Source: Alphaproteobacteria bacterium HGW-Alphaproteobacteria-7 (GTDB lineage: Bacteria > Pseudomonadota > Alphaproteobacteria > Sphingomonadales > Sphingomonadaceae). From it: DNA of 64,000 bases. Position numbers and translations under genes: made by a program. The stretch spans positions 27,678 through 91,677 of the forward strand of contig PHEB01000009.1 of assembly GCA_002842735.1 (NCBI GenBank), read 5' to 3'. Below are positions 38,043 to 45,880 of this stretch, in pieces (the stretch's first letter is position 1; each line of letters starts with the position of its first letter). The notes beneath the pieces were generated by a model. The model had not been told where the DNA came from. It did no database searches and saw only the letters and a program-made list of their open reading frames with translations.

Positions 38043-38290
38043 TGCCTGTCCCTGTTTTACGTCGGCATTCGTGCGTGGGCTGCACTGCTGTATCGGCCAA
38101 TGACCTTGGTCATAGGCAAAGTTCACCCCGCCAGCAGGCCATAGCCCCGCCGGATTGAAAAAACGTTACAGCAACTTGCGGGGGGCGTAGGCAAGGGGGT
38201 TTGTTCGTGAGGTTGGGGAGATGCCCCGCCGTTTGCGCTCGGGAGTTTCGATGGAAAATCATCCCCCGGATGGCTTTCTCTGATCGAAGC

Positions 38291-38366
<76 letters not shown>

Positions 38367-38406
38367 ACATGGCTTGTCCGAACGCGCCTTTAGGGCAAAC
38401 GTTCCC

Positions 38407-38467
38407 CGCCCTCAAGTAGCGAAGCGATAGGGCGCACAAACGCCCTCAAGTAGCGAAGCGATAGGGC
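38407..38467. repeat. Two direct copies of a 27-base hairpin repeat upstream of tRNA-Thr
   Basis: CGCCCTCAAGTAGCGAAG followed by CGATAGGGC occurs at 38407-38433 and 38441-38467 without mismatch, 34 bases apart start to start. Each copy can form a short hairpin through GCCCT and AGGGC. The second copy ends 3 bases before the stop of the DUF429-like gene. A transcription-end role is possible. Confidence 0.8.
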
Positions 38468-38470
38468 AAA

Positions 38471-39352
38471 CTAAAACGCGCCGAAAGTCCAGCCTTCGGT
38501 GCGGGCGATGGCCGGGGTTAGGCTGGGCGGGTGCCACAGATCGCGGGTTTCGTGGACGCGGCGCAGCCATGCGGCGGTGATCAGGGCGTCGGAGGAATGG
38601 TCATCAATCGCGCCTGCGCCCTGCACCGGGGCGCTGTCCAGCGTATCGAGCGCATTGTTCAGCGCCTCGTAAGTGCGCAGCTTGGTTGCCGCGCCGGTTA
38701 CGCCGCCAAGCCTTGCGGCAAGCGAGGTGTAGATTTCCGTCACCACCGATCCGCTGTCCGGCAAGGGGTCAACCGGCCACACCGGCACGCGTCCAGCCAG
38801 ACGGTGCAGCATCCGCATTCCGGTGAGGCTCGATTTGCCGACCTGCGCCGCGCCGACGAGGTTGAAATTGCTTACCGGCCGCACGCCCTGTGCCCGCTGC
38901 GCCGCCTCGGCCACCCGGAACCGCCCTTCGCGGGAGGCCGCGCCGGGCAGGTGGAAGCGGTCGCCCTGATGATCCTTGCCGTGGCGGAAATAGCGCGCGG
39001 CCTCGGCGTGGGTGACGAAACCGCCTGCCTCAAGGTTGGGATCGTCGGCGCACAGGCGGTCGATCAAGGCCCACAGCGCGCGTGCATCGCCGGGGCTGGC
39101 GTCCCACCCGGGAAAGAACGCGCCTGCATCGGCGAACGGCAGGCTGATGCCGAGGTCGAGACCGACCAGCGTATCGCCGGGCAGATCGCACAATAATGCC
39201 AGCACTTCGCTGCGCGCCCAGCCTTTCGGATCGGGCGGGGCGATCAGCACGGGCGGCCCGCCCTCGGCCAAAGCAACAGCCAGCGCGATGCCTTTCTGGC
39301 GCGGGCCTTTCGCGCCTGACCAGTCAACCGCGAGGAAGTGGGAGAAGCGCAA
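38471..39352 (-). CDS. Conserved hypothetical protein, DUF429-like (predicted RNase H fold), TTG start
   Basis: The 293-residue product starts FSHFLAVDWSGAKG and has GLDLGISLPF near 65 and a late acidic segment GAIDDHSSDALITAAWLRR. Acidic residues spaced in this way are consistent with the RNase H-like fold of DUF429, but I cannot confirm nuclease activity. The only start available close to the conserved N-terminus is a TTG (39352); the paired-palindrome copy 2 lies within 15 bases upstream. It is downstream of rarA on the same strand, separated only by that repeat. Confidence 0.65.
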   Translation of the reverse strand: MRFSHFLAVDWSGAKGPRQKGIALAVALAEGGPPVLIAPPDPKGWARSEVLALLCDLPGDTLVGLDLGISLPFADAGAFFPGWDASPGDARALWALIDRLCADDPNLEAGGFVTHAEAARYFRHGKDHQGDRFHLPGAASREGRFRVAEAAQRAQGVRPVSNFNLVGAAQVGKSSLTGMRMLHRLAGRVPVWPVDPLPDSGSVVTEIYTSLAARLGGVTGAATKLRTYEALNNALDTLDSAPVQGAGAIDDHSSDALITAAWLRRVHETRDLWHPPSLTPAIARTEGWTFGAF

Positions 39353-39356
39353 ACCT

Positions 39357-39438
39357 AGTGCGCGCTCCCGCGCAGGCGGGAGTCTCCGGCGGCTCGGCGC
39401 AATCTCGCCCGAGATCCCCGCCTGCGCGGGGACTCACA
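39357..39438. repeat. Paired-palindrome (BIME-like) element, copy 2 (rarA-DUF429 gap)
   Basis: CTCCCGCGCAGGCGGGAG (39365-39382) and CCCCGCCTGCGCGGGG (39416-39431) flank 33 bases. The outer edges GTGCG and CTCACAC are also similar to copies 1 and 3. It fills nearly the entire gap between the rarA stop and the TTG of the next gene. Confidence 0.9.
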
Positions 39439-39440
39439 CT

Positions 39441-40757
39441 TCATTGTTGACGCTCGCTGCGCAGCTTGTCCCAATATTCCAGCCGCTTTTTCACCTCGCG
39501 TTCGAACCCGCGCTCCACCGGCGTGTAGAACACTTGGCGTTCCATCTCTTCGGGCCAGTAATCATCGCCCGAAAAACCATCAGGCGTGTCGTGATCGTAG
39601 GTGTAGCCTTTGCCATAGCCGAGGCTTTCCATCAGCCCGGTGGCCGGGTTGACGATGTTCATCGGAGGCATCAGGCTGCCGGTGTCCTTGGCCGATTTCC
39701 ACGCGGCTTTCTGCGCCAGATAGGCGGCGTTGGATTTGGGCGCGGTGGCGAGATAGAGGCACGCCTGCACCAGCGCCAATTCGCCTTCGGGGCTGCCGAG
39801 GAAGCGGTATGCCTCCATCGCGGCCATGCATTGCGGCAGCGCGTGGGGATCAGCCAGCCCGATATCCTCCACTGCCATGCGCACCAGCCGCCGGGCGAGG
39901 AACAGCGGTTCTTCGCCAGCGGTCAGCATCCGCGCGAGATAATAGAGCGCGGCCTGCGGATCGCTCCCGCGCACCGCTTTGTGCAGCGCGGAGATGAGGT
40001 TGTAGTGCCCGTCGCGATCCTTGTCATACACCGCTACGCGGCGTTGCAGGAACGCCCCTAGCGCCTGCGGATCGAGCGGTTCGGTCAGTCCGGCGGCATA
40101 AAGCGTTTCGGCCTGCCCCAGCACAAACCGCCCGTCGCCATCGGCCTGCGCGATCAACGCGGTGCGGGCCTCTGGCGTGAGGGGGAGGGGGCCTTCGAGG
40201 CCTTCCGCCTTCGCCAACAGCGCCGCCAGCGCGCGTTCGTCCAGCCGGTTCAGCACCAGCACCTGCGCGCGGGAAAGCAGCGCGGCGTTGAGCGCGAAGC
40301 TGGGATTTTCGGTGGTCGCGCCCACCAATGTCACCACTCCGCGCTCGACAAATGGCAGGAACCCATCCTGCTGCGCGCGGTTGAAGCGGTGAATCTCGTC
40401 CACGAACAACAGCGTCTTGCGCCCCGCGCCCGCAAACTTCTCGGCCTCGGCAAAGGCTTTCTTCAAATCCGCCACGCCGGAGAATACCGCGCTGATCGCG
40501 GCAAAGCGCATTCCTACCGCGTCGGCCAGCAGGCGGGCGATGCTGGTCTTGCCGGTGCCGGGCGGACCCCACAGGATCATGCTGGAAAGCCGCCCCGCCG
40601 CCACCATCCGTCCGATGGCGCCTTCGGGGCCGGTCAGATGTTCCTGCCCGACGACCTCGGCCAGCGTCGCGGGGCGCAAACGGTCGGCCAGCGGCGCATC
40701 GGCGGCCGCCGCGGTCAGTGAAGGCTCAGGTGCGTCTTGTCCGAACAGATCAGTCAT
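39441..40757 (-). CDS. rarA: Replication-associated recombination protein RarA (MgsA)
   Basis: RarA is an AAA+ ATPase related to clamp loaders that acts at stalled replication forks. The 438-residue protein begins MTDLFGQ, a short LF peptide known in the family near SSB or clamp contacts. Walker A is GPPGTGKT (64-71), Walker B is LLFVDEIHRFN, followed by sensor 1 VGATTENPSFALN. The C-terminal part (KNSNAAY-type region, here PKSNAAYLAQKAAW) is the usual MgsA tetramerisation domain, ending with HDTPDGFSGDDYWPE. It diverges from the PadR gene. Confidence 0.94.
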   Translation of the reverse strand: MTDLFGQDAPEPSLTAAAADAPLADRLRPATLAEVVGQEHLTGPEGAIGRMVAAGRLSSMILWGPPGTGKTSIARLLADAVGMRFAAISAVFSGVADLKKAFAEAEKFAGAGRKTLLFVDEIHRFNRAQQDGFLPFVERGVVTLVGATTENPSFALNAALLSRAQVLVLNRLDERALAALLAKAEGLEGPLPLTPEARTALIAQADGDGRFVLGQAETLYAAGLTEPLDPQALGAFLQRRVAVYDKDRDGHYNLISALHKAVRGSDPQAALYYLARMLTAGEEPLFLARRLVRMAVEDIGLADPHALPQCMAAMEAYRFLGSPEGELALVQACLYLATAPKSNAAYLAQKAAWKSAKDTGSLMPPMNIVNPATGLMESLGYGKGYTYDHDTPDGFSGDDYWPEEMERQVFYTPVERGFEREVKKRLEYWDKLRSERQQ

Positions 40758-40828
40758 TCATCGGGCGTGATAGGCGCATGGTCGGAAAAAGAAACAGCCG
40801 ACCGCAGCGCCCCTTGTCAAGATAGATG

Positions 40829-40842
40829 TAAGATATATCTTA
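40829..40842. promoter_or_regulatory. Perfect palindromic operator-like site upstream of padR-family gene
   Basis: TAAGATATATCTTA is a perfect 14-base palindrome 31 bases before the PadR-type start, in the intergenic region shared with rarA. A TTGTCA (40815-40820) lies just before it, so the site could cover the promoter. PadR proteins often bind AT-rich dyads of this kind at their own promoters; that it is autoregulatory is inference. Confidence 0.65.
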
Positions 40843-40873
40843 GACCTATCGTAAAGCATGGAAGGATCGTGCA

Positions 40874-41515
40874 ATGACATGGAACAGATATGGACGCGGC
40901 ACCGGCTGGGACAAGCTGGGTGAGGCCATCGCGATGGTGGCTGCGGGCGGAAACGCCAATTTCGGTGGCCCGCGCATGAAGATGGGCTGGCGCTGGGATA
41001 ACGACGAGGCCGGAGACGAGGAGGATGGCTCTCGGCGTGGTCGCCGCCAACGGCGCGGGCGGATGTTTGCCACCGGCGAATTGCGGCTGGCGCTGCTGGC
41101 GCTGATCGCGGAGCAGCCTTCGCACGGTTACGAACTGATCAAGCAGATCGAGGAAATGACCGGCGGCGGCTATGCCCCCAGTCCCGGTGCGGTCTATCCG
41201 ACGCTGCAACTGCTCGAAGATGAAGGCGCGATTGCCGAGGCCGAGGCTGAGGGCGCGAAGAAGCCCTTCGCCGCAACCGATGCGGGCCGCGCCGAACTCG
41301 ATGAACGCAAGGAAGAGGTCGATACGCTGATGCGGCGCCTGGGCCGCCATGCCGAGCGCGCGCACACGGTGCGATCACCCGATCTGTTCAGGGCGATGGG
41401 CAACCTTGCCAACGTGCTGAAAAACCGCGCGGTCAGCGGCAAGCTGGACGAACGCACGATCAACGAAATCGTCGACATGATCGACGAAATGGCCAAGCGG
41501 ATCGAGCGGATTTAG
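40874..41515 (+). CDS. PadR family transcriptional regulator
   Basis: The 213-residue protein has an unusual N-terminus of about 65 residues, rich in Gly, Asp and Arg (up to DGSRRGRRQRRGRM). The PadR winged-helix domain follows: ELRLALLALIAEQPSHGYELIKQIEEMTGGGYAPSPGAVYPTLQLLEDEGAI. A C-terminal helical region (ERTINEIVDMIDEMAKRIERI) should serve in dimerisation. The target is unknown; no transporter is linked except through the 14-base palindrome upstream, which suggests self-control. Family members of this N-terminally extended type commonly control efflux or stress genes. Confidence 0.88.
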   Translation: MTWNRYGRGTGWDKLGEAIAMVAAGGNANFGGPRMKMGWRWDNDEAGDEEDGSRRGRRQRRGRMFATGELRLALLALIAEQPSHGYELIKQIEEMTGGGYAPSPGAVYPTLQLLEDEGAIAEAEAEGAKKPFAATDAGRAELDERKEEVDTLMRRLGRHAERAHTVRSPDLFRAMGNLANVLKNRAVSGKLDERTINEIVDMIDEMAKRIERI

Positions 41516-41530
41516 AAGCGTGCCGCGCGG

Positions 41531-42721
41531 TCAGGTCGCCGCGCTTGCCCGCGCCGCGCGGCGGGATTCTATCACCCGGATATAGGTATCGGCGACCACC
41601 TGGTTGATCGCTTCCCAGCTGTATTCGGATGCCCGCGTTTCGCCCGCCGCGCCGTGGGCCGCGCGCAGCGCCCGGTCGGTGCAGTAGGGGGCCAGCACAT
41701 CGGCAAAGGCGGCTGCGTCGGCATCGGTGCTGCCCGATGGGGCCACCAGCCGTCCGGTCACACCTTCTGCCACAAGACTTGTGCTGCCGGTCGCGCCCGC
41801 AGCCACCACTGGCAAACCGCTCGCCATGGCTTCCAGGGTGACATTGCCAAAGGTTTCGGTGACGGACGGGTTGAAGAATATGTCCCCGCTGGCGAGCGCC
41901 TGGCCCAAACCATCACCGGTCTTGAAGCCAACGAAGGCCGCGCCGGGCAGGTTCGCTTCGAACCAACCGCGCGCCGGGCCATCGCCGATCACCATCACCT
42001 TGTGCGAAACGTTGCGGCGGCGCAGTTCGGCGATGGTTTCGGCAAAGACATCCAGCCCCTTTTCCATCACCAACCGGCCCAGAAACAGGATAGCGACATC
42101 ATCATCGGCAAGCCCGATCCTGCGCCGCCATTCCGGGTCACGGCGGGCAGACGAGAAGATCGTGCGATCCACCCCCCGGCTCCACAGCCCGATATCGTCG
42201 TGCATCCGCATCGTGCGCAGTTCATCAATCATGCTCTGCGACGGGGCGACCAAGGCATCGCAGCGGTGATAATAGCGCCGCAGCATATAGATGATCAGCG
42301 GTTCCAGAAACGCCATGTTGTAATAGCGCGGGTAGGTTTCAAACCGGGTGTGCACCGAAGCGAGCACCGGCACATCATGCGCCAAGGCCCAGCGCAGCGC
42401 CGCGTGGCCCGATGGATCGGGCGATGACAGGTGGACGATATTGGGCGCAAACTCAGCCAGATCGCGCTTTACCCGCGCGCCCAGATGGGTCGGCATCCGG
42501 TAATCGCCGCGTCCTTTGACCGGCATCGGCACATTGGGCAGGCCGACGAGATCACCCGTGGCGGCAAAATCGGGGTTGGCCACCTTGGGCGAATAGACAC
42601 GCACCGCCGCGCCATTGCCGAGCAGCGACCGGACCAGGCGGTTCAGCGCCTGATTCGCCCCGTCGAGGGTGTAGTTATAATTGCCGCTGAACAGGGCAAT
42701 GCGAAGATCGGAGGTGTCCAT
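41531..42721 (-). CDS. Glycosyltransferase, GT-B fold (GT4 family type)
   Basis: The 396-residue protein has a GT-B N-terminal domain (LRIALFSGNYNYTLDGANQALNRLVRSLL) and a C-terminal donor-binding domain. The latter has LFLGRLVMEKGLDVFAETI and the EX7E-type motif in FFNPSVTETFGNVTLEAMASGLPVVA. The acceptor is unknown; similar alphaproteobacterial enzymes decorate glycolipids. It is convergent with padR (15 bases) and divergent from serC. No polysaccharide cluster surrounds it. Confidence 0.88.
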   Translation of the reverse strand: MDTSDLRIALFSGNYNYTLDGANQALNRLVRSLLGNGAAVRVYSPKVANPDFAATGDLVGLPNVPMPVKGRGDYRMPTHLGARVKRDLAEFAPNIVHLSSPDPSGHAALRWALAHDVPVLASVHTRFETYPRYYNMAFLEPLIIYMLRRYYHRCDALVAPSQSMIDELRTMRMHDDIGLWSRGVDRTIFSSARRDPEWRRRIGLADDDVAILFLGRLVMEKGLDVFAETIAELRRRNVSHKVMVIGDGPARGWFEANLPGAAFVGFKTGDGLGQALASGDIFFNPSVTETFGNVTLEAMASGLPVVAAGATGSTSLVAEGVTGRLVAPSGSTDADAAAFADVLAPYCTDRALRAAHGAAGETRASEYSWEAINQVVADTYIRVIESRRAARASAAT

Positions 42722-42809
42722 TGATCGGCCTGATTAGTAACATTCGGCTCACTTGGCGAGAGGGGATTGGCTGCCGGATCGGGAAGGTTGGCAAATCCTT
42801 CATTGACTT

Positions 42810-42881
42810 GGCCCGCGCCGCCATTAGAGCGGCCAGCGGGCCACGCGGTCCCAACGCCGCGCGAGCTCTCTGCAAGGAGAG
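42810..42881 (+). promoter_or_regulatory. Structured serC leader with hairpin that can hide the ribosome binding site
   Basis: A strong stem forms from GGCCCGC-GCCGC (42810-42821), loop CATTAGA, GCGGC-CA-GCGGGCC (42829-42842), i.e. 12 pairs with a two-base bulge. Just before the start codon a second stem CTCTC (42866-42870) with GAGAG (42877-42881) covers the Shine-Dalgarno AAGGAGA at 42874-42880. A cis-regulatory 'serC' leader RNA is known in alphaproteobacteria; whether this is that class needs a covariance-model comparison. Confidence 0.55.
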
Positions 42882-42886
42882 AATAC

Positions 42887-44065
42887 ATGACTGAGTATGC
42901 ACGCGGGCTCATGCACGAGCCTACGCTTAAGCCTGAACGCCCGTTTTTTTCGTCGGGCCCCACGGCAAAATTCCCCGGCTGGTCGCTGGACAAGCTCAAA
43001 ACTGAATCGTTAGGCCGCTCGCACCGTTCGGCGCTGGGCAAAGCGCGGCTGAAATATGCCATCGACCTCTCCCGCGAACTGCTCGGCATTCCCGATGATT
43101 ACCTGATCGGCATCATGCCCGCATCCGACACCGGCGCGATCGAAGCGGCGATGTGGGCGATGCTTGACCCTGCGCGCCCGGTCACGGTTGCCGCGTGGGA
43201 AAGCTTTGGCAATGTCTGGATTCAGGACGCGGTGAAGCAGTTGAAACTGCCCAACCTGCAAGTCCTTACCGCCGATTATGGCGAAATCCCCGATCTCACC
43301 ACCATCCCGCAAGCCAATGACGTGGTGTTCACCTGGAACGGCACCACCAGCGGCGCGATGATCCCCAACACCGATTGGCTTGAGCCGGGGCGCGAAGGGA
43401 TAACCATCAACGATGCCACCAGCGCGATTTTCGCGCAGGAAATGGACTGGTCGAAGCTGGATGCCACCACCTATTCGTGGCAGAAGGTGATGGGCAGCGA
43501 GGCGCAGCACGGGATGCTGATCCTGTCGCCCAAAGCGGTCGCCCGGATCGAAAGCTACGATCCGCCGTGGCCGCTGCCCAAACTGTTCCGCATGAAAAAG
43601 GGCGACAAGCTCAACCTCGGCATCTTCGCGGGGGAGACGATCAACACCCCGTCGATGCTGGCGACCGAGGATTACATTGCGGCGCTGGAATGGGCGAAAA
43701 GCATCGGCGGGCGCAAGGCGCTGGTCGAGCGGGCCAATGCCAATGCCAAGACCGTGAAAGACTGGATCGAGGCCACCCCGTGGCTGCGCAACATGGCGTC
43801 TGACCCGGCGCAGCAGACCAACACCGGCGTGTGCATGGTGTTTCAGGGTGACTGGTATGACAACCTGTCGCCCGAAGATCAGGCCGCAGTGCCCAAGAAA
43901 ATCGTCAAGCTGCTCGAAGACCGCAATGTCGGCTTCGATTTCAACGGCTACCGCGATGCGCCGCCGTCCTTGCGCATCTGGTGCGGTTCGACTGTCGAGC
44001 AGGAGGACGTGAAACGCCTGCTGCCGTGGATCGAGTGGGCCTATGAAAGCGTCAAGAACGGCTGA
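42887..44065 (+). CDS. serC: Phosphoserine transaminase SerC (alphaproteobacterial type)
   Basis: SerC makes 3-phosphoserine from 3-phosphohydroxypyruvate using glutamate, and also serves in pyridoxal phosphate synthesis in many bacteria. The start at 42887 (MTEYARGLMHEPTLKPERPFF) gives 392 residues, the length of the alphaproteobacterial subfamily. SSGPTAKFPGW, NGTTSGAMIPN and the likely PLP lysine in TYSWQKVMGSEAQHGM are visible. The structured leader upstream suggests regulated translation. serA follows after 109 bases that contain paired-palindrome copy 3. Confidence 0.95.
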   Translation: MTEYARGLMHEPTLKPERPFFSSGPTAKFPGWSLDKLKTESLGRSHRSALGKARLKYAIDLSRELLGIPDDYLIGIMPASDTGAIEAAMWAMLDPARPVTVAAWESFGNVWIQDAVKQLKLPNLQVLTADYGEIPDLTTIPQANDVVFTWNGTTSGAMIPNTDWLEPGREGITINDATSAIFAQEMDWSKLDATTYSWQKVMGSEAQHGMLILSPKAVARIESYDPPWPLPKLFRMKKGDKLNLGIFAGETINTPSMLATEDYIAALEWAKSIGGRKALVERANANAKTVKDWIEATPWLRNMASDPAQQTNTGVCMVFQGDWYDNLSPEDQAAVPKKIVKLLEDRNVGFDFNGYRDAPPSLRIWCGSTVEQEDVKRLLPWIEWAYESVKNG

Positions 44066-44075
44066 TTTCTCCAGG

Positions 44076-44163
44076 GTGTGAGCCCCCGCGCAGGCGGGGG
44101 CCTTCCGCAGCCATTTTCAGTATTTTCCCGATAGCGATCCCCGCCTGCGCGGGGATTCACACA
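44076..44163. repeat. Paired-palindrome (BIME-like) element, copy 3 (serC-serA gap)
   Basis: CCCCCGCGCAGGCGGGGG (44083-44100) and CCCCGCCTGCGCGGGG (44139-44154) flank 38 bases, with outer GTGTGAG and TTCACAC completing the inverted symmetry. It occupies most of the space between two genes of one pathway and operon, so the transcript is likely to fold here. Confidence 0.9.
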
Positions 44164-44174
44164 GGATATAAATC

Positions 44175-45758
44175 ATGACCCGTCCCAAAGTTCTCATCTC
44201 CGACAAGATGGATCCCAACGCCGCGCGCATTTTTGAAGAGCGCGGCTGCGATGTCGATGTGATCACCGGCGAAACGCCCGAACAATTGATCGCCCGCATC
44301 GGCGAATATGATGGCCTCGCGATCCGTTCATCGACCAAGGTGACGGCGGCGATCCTTGATGCCGCCACTAATCTAAAAGTGATCGGCCGCGCCGGGATTG
44401 GCGTTGATAACGTCGATATTCCCTACGCCAGCGGCAAGGGCGTGGTGGTGATGAACACCCCGTTCGGCAATTCGATCACCACCGCCGAACACGCGATTGC
44501 GCTGATGTTCGCGCTCGCGCGCCAGCTTCCCCAGGCCAACGCGCAAACGCAGGCGGGCGAATGGCCCAAAAGCGGGTTCATGGGCGTGGAACTGACCGGC
44601 AAGACGCTGGGCCTGATCGGCGCAGGCAATATCGGGTCGATCGTCGCATCGCGCGCGCTGGGCCTGCGCATGAAAGTGGTCGCCTATGACCCCTTCCTGA
44701 CCGAAGACCGCGCGGTCGAAATGGGCGTGGAAAAGGTCGATCTCGACACGCTGCTGAGCCGCGCCGATTTTGTCACGCTGCACACGCCCTTGACCGATGA
44801 GACGCGCAATATCCTGAGCCGGGAACGGCTGGAAAATGCCAAACCGGGCATCCGCATCATCAACTGCGCGCGCGGCGGGTTGATCGACGAAGCGGCGTTG
44901 AAGGATTGCCTGACAAGCGGTCAGGTCGCGGGCGCGGCGTTGGATGTGTTCGCGGTTGAACCGGCCAAGGAAAACCCGCTGTTCGGCGCGCCCAATTTCA
45001 TCTGCACCCCGCACCTTGGCGCATCGACGACCGAAGCGCAGGTCAATGTTGCCTTGCAGGTGGCCGAACAGATGGCCGATTATCTGGTCAACGGCGGTGT
45101 CACCAACGCGCTCAACATGCCGAGCCTGTCGGCGGAAGAAGCGCCCAAGCTGCGCCCCTATATGGCGCTGGCGGAAAAGCTGGGCAGTCTGGTCGGCCAG
45201 CTTGCCCACGGCAACCTCACCCGCATCAGCATCGAACGCGAAGGCGCGGCGGCGGAATTGAATGGCAAGCCGATCACGGCGGCGGTGTTGGCAGGGTTGA
45301 TGCGGCAATATTCCGACACGGTGAACATGGTCAACGCGCCGTTTCTGGCGAAAGAGCGCGGGCTGGATGTCAGCGAAATCCGCCACGAACGCGATGGCGC
45401 GTTCAACACGCTGATCCGGGTGACGGTGGACACCGCACAGGGACAGCGGTCGGTTGCGGGCACGCTGTTCGGCAATGAAGCGCCGAGGCTGGTCGAAATT
45501 TTCGGGATCGGGATCGAAGCTGATCTGTCCGGGCACATGCTCTACATCGTCAACGACGACAAGCCGGGCTTCATTGGCCGGATCGGCACGTTGCTGGGTG
45601 CGCGCGGCATCAATATCGGCACCTTCAACCTTGGTCGCCGCGAAGCGGGCGGGGAAGCGGTGCTGCTGCTCAGCCTTGACGAAGCCCTGACGCCGGACGT
45701 GGTGGCCGAGGCCGAAGCGCTTGACGGGGTGAAGCTGGTCAAGGCGCTGGGGTTTTGA
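44175..45758 (+). CDS. serA: D-3-phosphoglycerate dehydrogenase SerA (with ASB and ACT domains)
   Basis: SerA oxidises 3-phosphoglycerate as the first step of serine synthesis. The 527-residue protein is the long form: catalytic and NAD domains with LGLIGAGNIGSIVASRALG, the catalytic arginine in NCARGGLIDE, glutamate in DVFAVEPAKENPLF and histidine in TPHLGASTTEAQ. Then comes the allosteric substrate-binding domain and a C-terminal ACT domain (LYIVNDDKPGFIGRIGTLLGARGINIGTF) that may bind serine. It is downstream of serC, which catalyses the next step. Confidence 0.96.
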   Translation: MTRPKVLISDKMDPNAARIFEERGCDVDVITGETPEQLIARIGEYDGLAIRSSTKVTAAILDAATNLKVIGRAGIGVDNVDIPYASGKGVVVMNTPFGNSITTAEHAIALMFALARQLPQANAQTQAGEWPKSGFMGVELTGKTLGLIGAGNIGSIVASRALGLRMKVVAYDPFLTEDRAVEMGVEKVDLDTLLSRADFVTLHTPLTDETRNILSRERLENAKPGIRIINCARGGLIDEAALKDCLTSGQVAGAALDVFAVEPAKENPLFGAPNFICTPHLGASTTEAQVNVALQVAEQMADYLVNGGVTNALNMPSLSAEEAPKLRPYMALAEKLGSLVGQLAHGNLTRISIEREGAAAELNGKPITAAVLAGLMRQYSDTVNMVNAPFLAKERGLDVSEIRHERDGAFNTLIRVTVDTAQGQRSVAGTLFGNEAPRLVEIFGIGIEADLSGHMLYIVNDDKPGFIGRIGTLLGARGINIGTFNLGRREAGGEAVLLLSLDEALTPDVVAEAEALDGVKLVKALGF

Positions 45759-45777
45759 TGCACCTTTAACGCAAACC

Positions 45778-45868
45778 CGTTCGCCCTGAGCTTGTCGAAG
45801 GGCTGCACTTCTTCTAGCGCCGGTGGTGCAAAAGAAGGACAGTGCTTCGACAGGCTCAGCACGAACGG
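45778..45868. repeat. Inverted pair of the 'CTTCGACAGGCTCAG' repeat (serA-hisZ gap)
   Basis: The left copy reads CGTTCGCCCTGAGCTTGTCG (from 45778) and the right copy reads CTTCGACAGGCTCAGCACGAA (to about 45866). The two are near-perfect reverse complements across roughly 36 bases with about 20 bases between. A single, hairpin-forming relative sits between murG and murC. The right copy ends a few bases before the hisZ ribosome binding site. Confidence 0.88.
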
Positions 45869-45880
45869 AAGTATGTTCCA

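Noticed and set aside
38407..38467. Direct repeats near tRNA-Thr as a CRISPR remnant
   Set aside because: Only two copies, a spacer of 7 bases, no cas genes, and the units are hairpins of a dispersed-repeat type.
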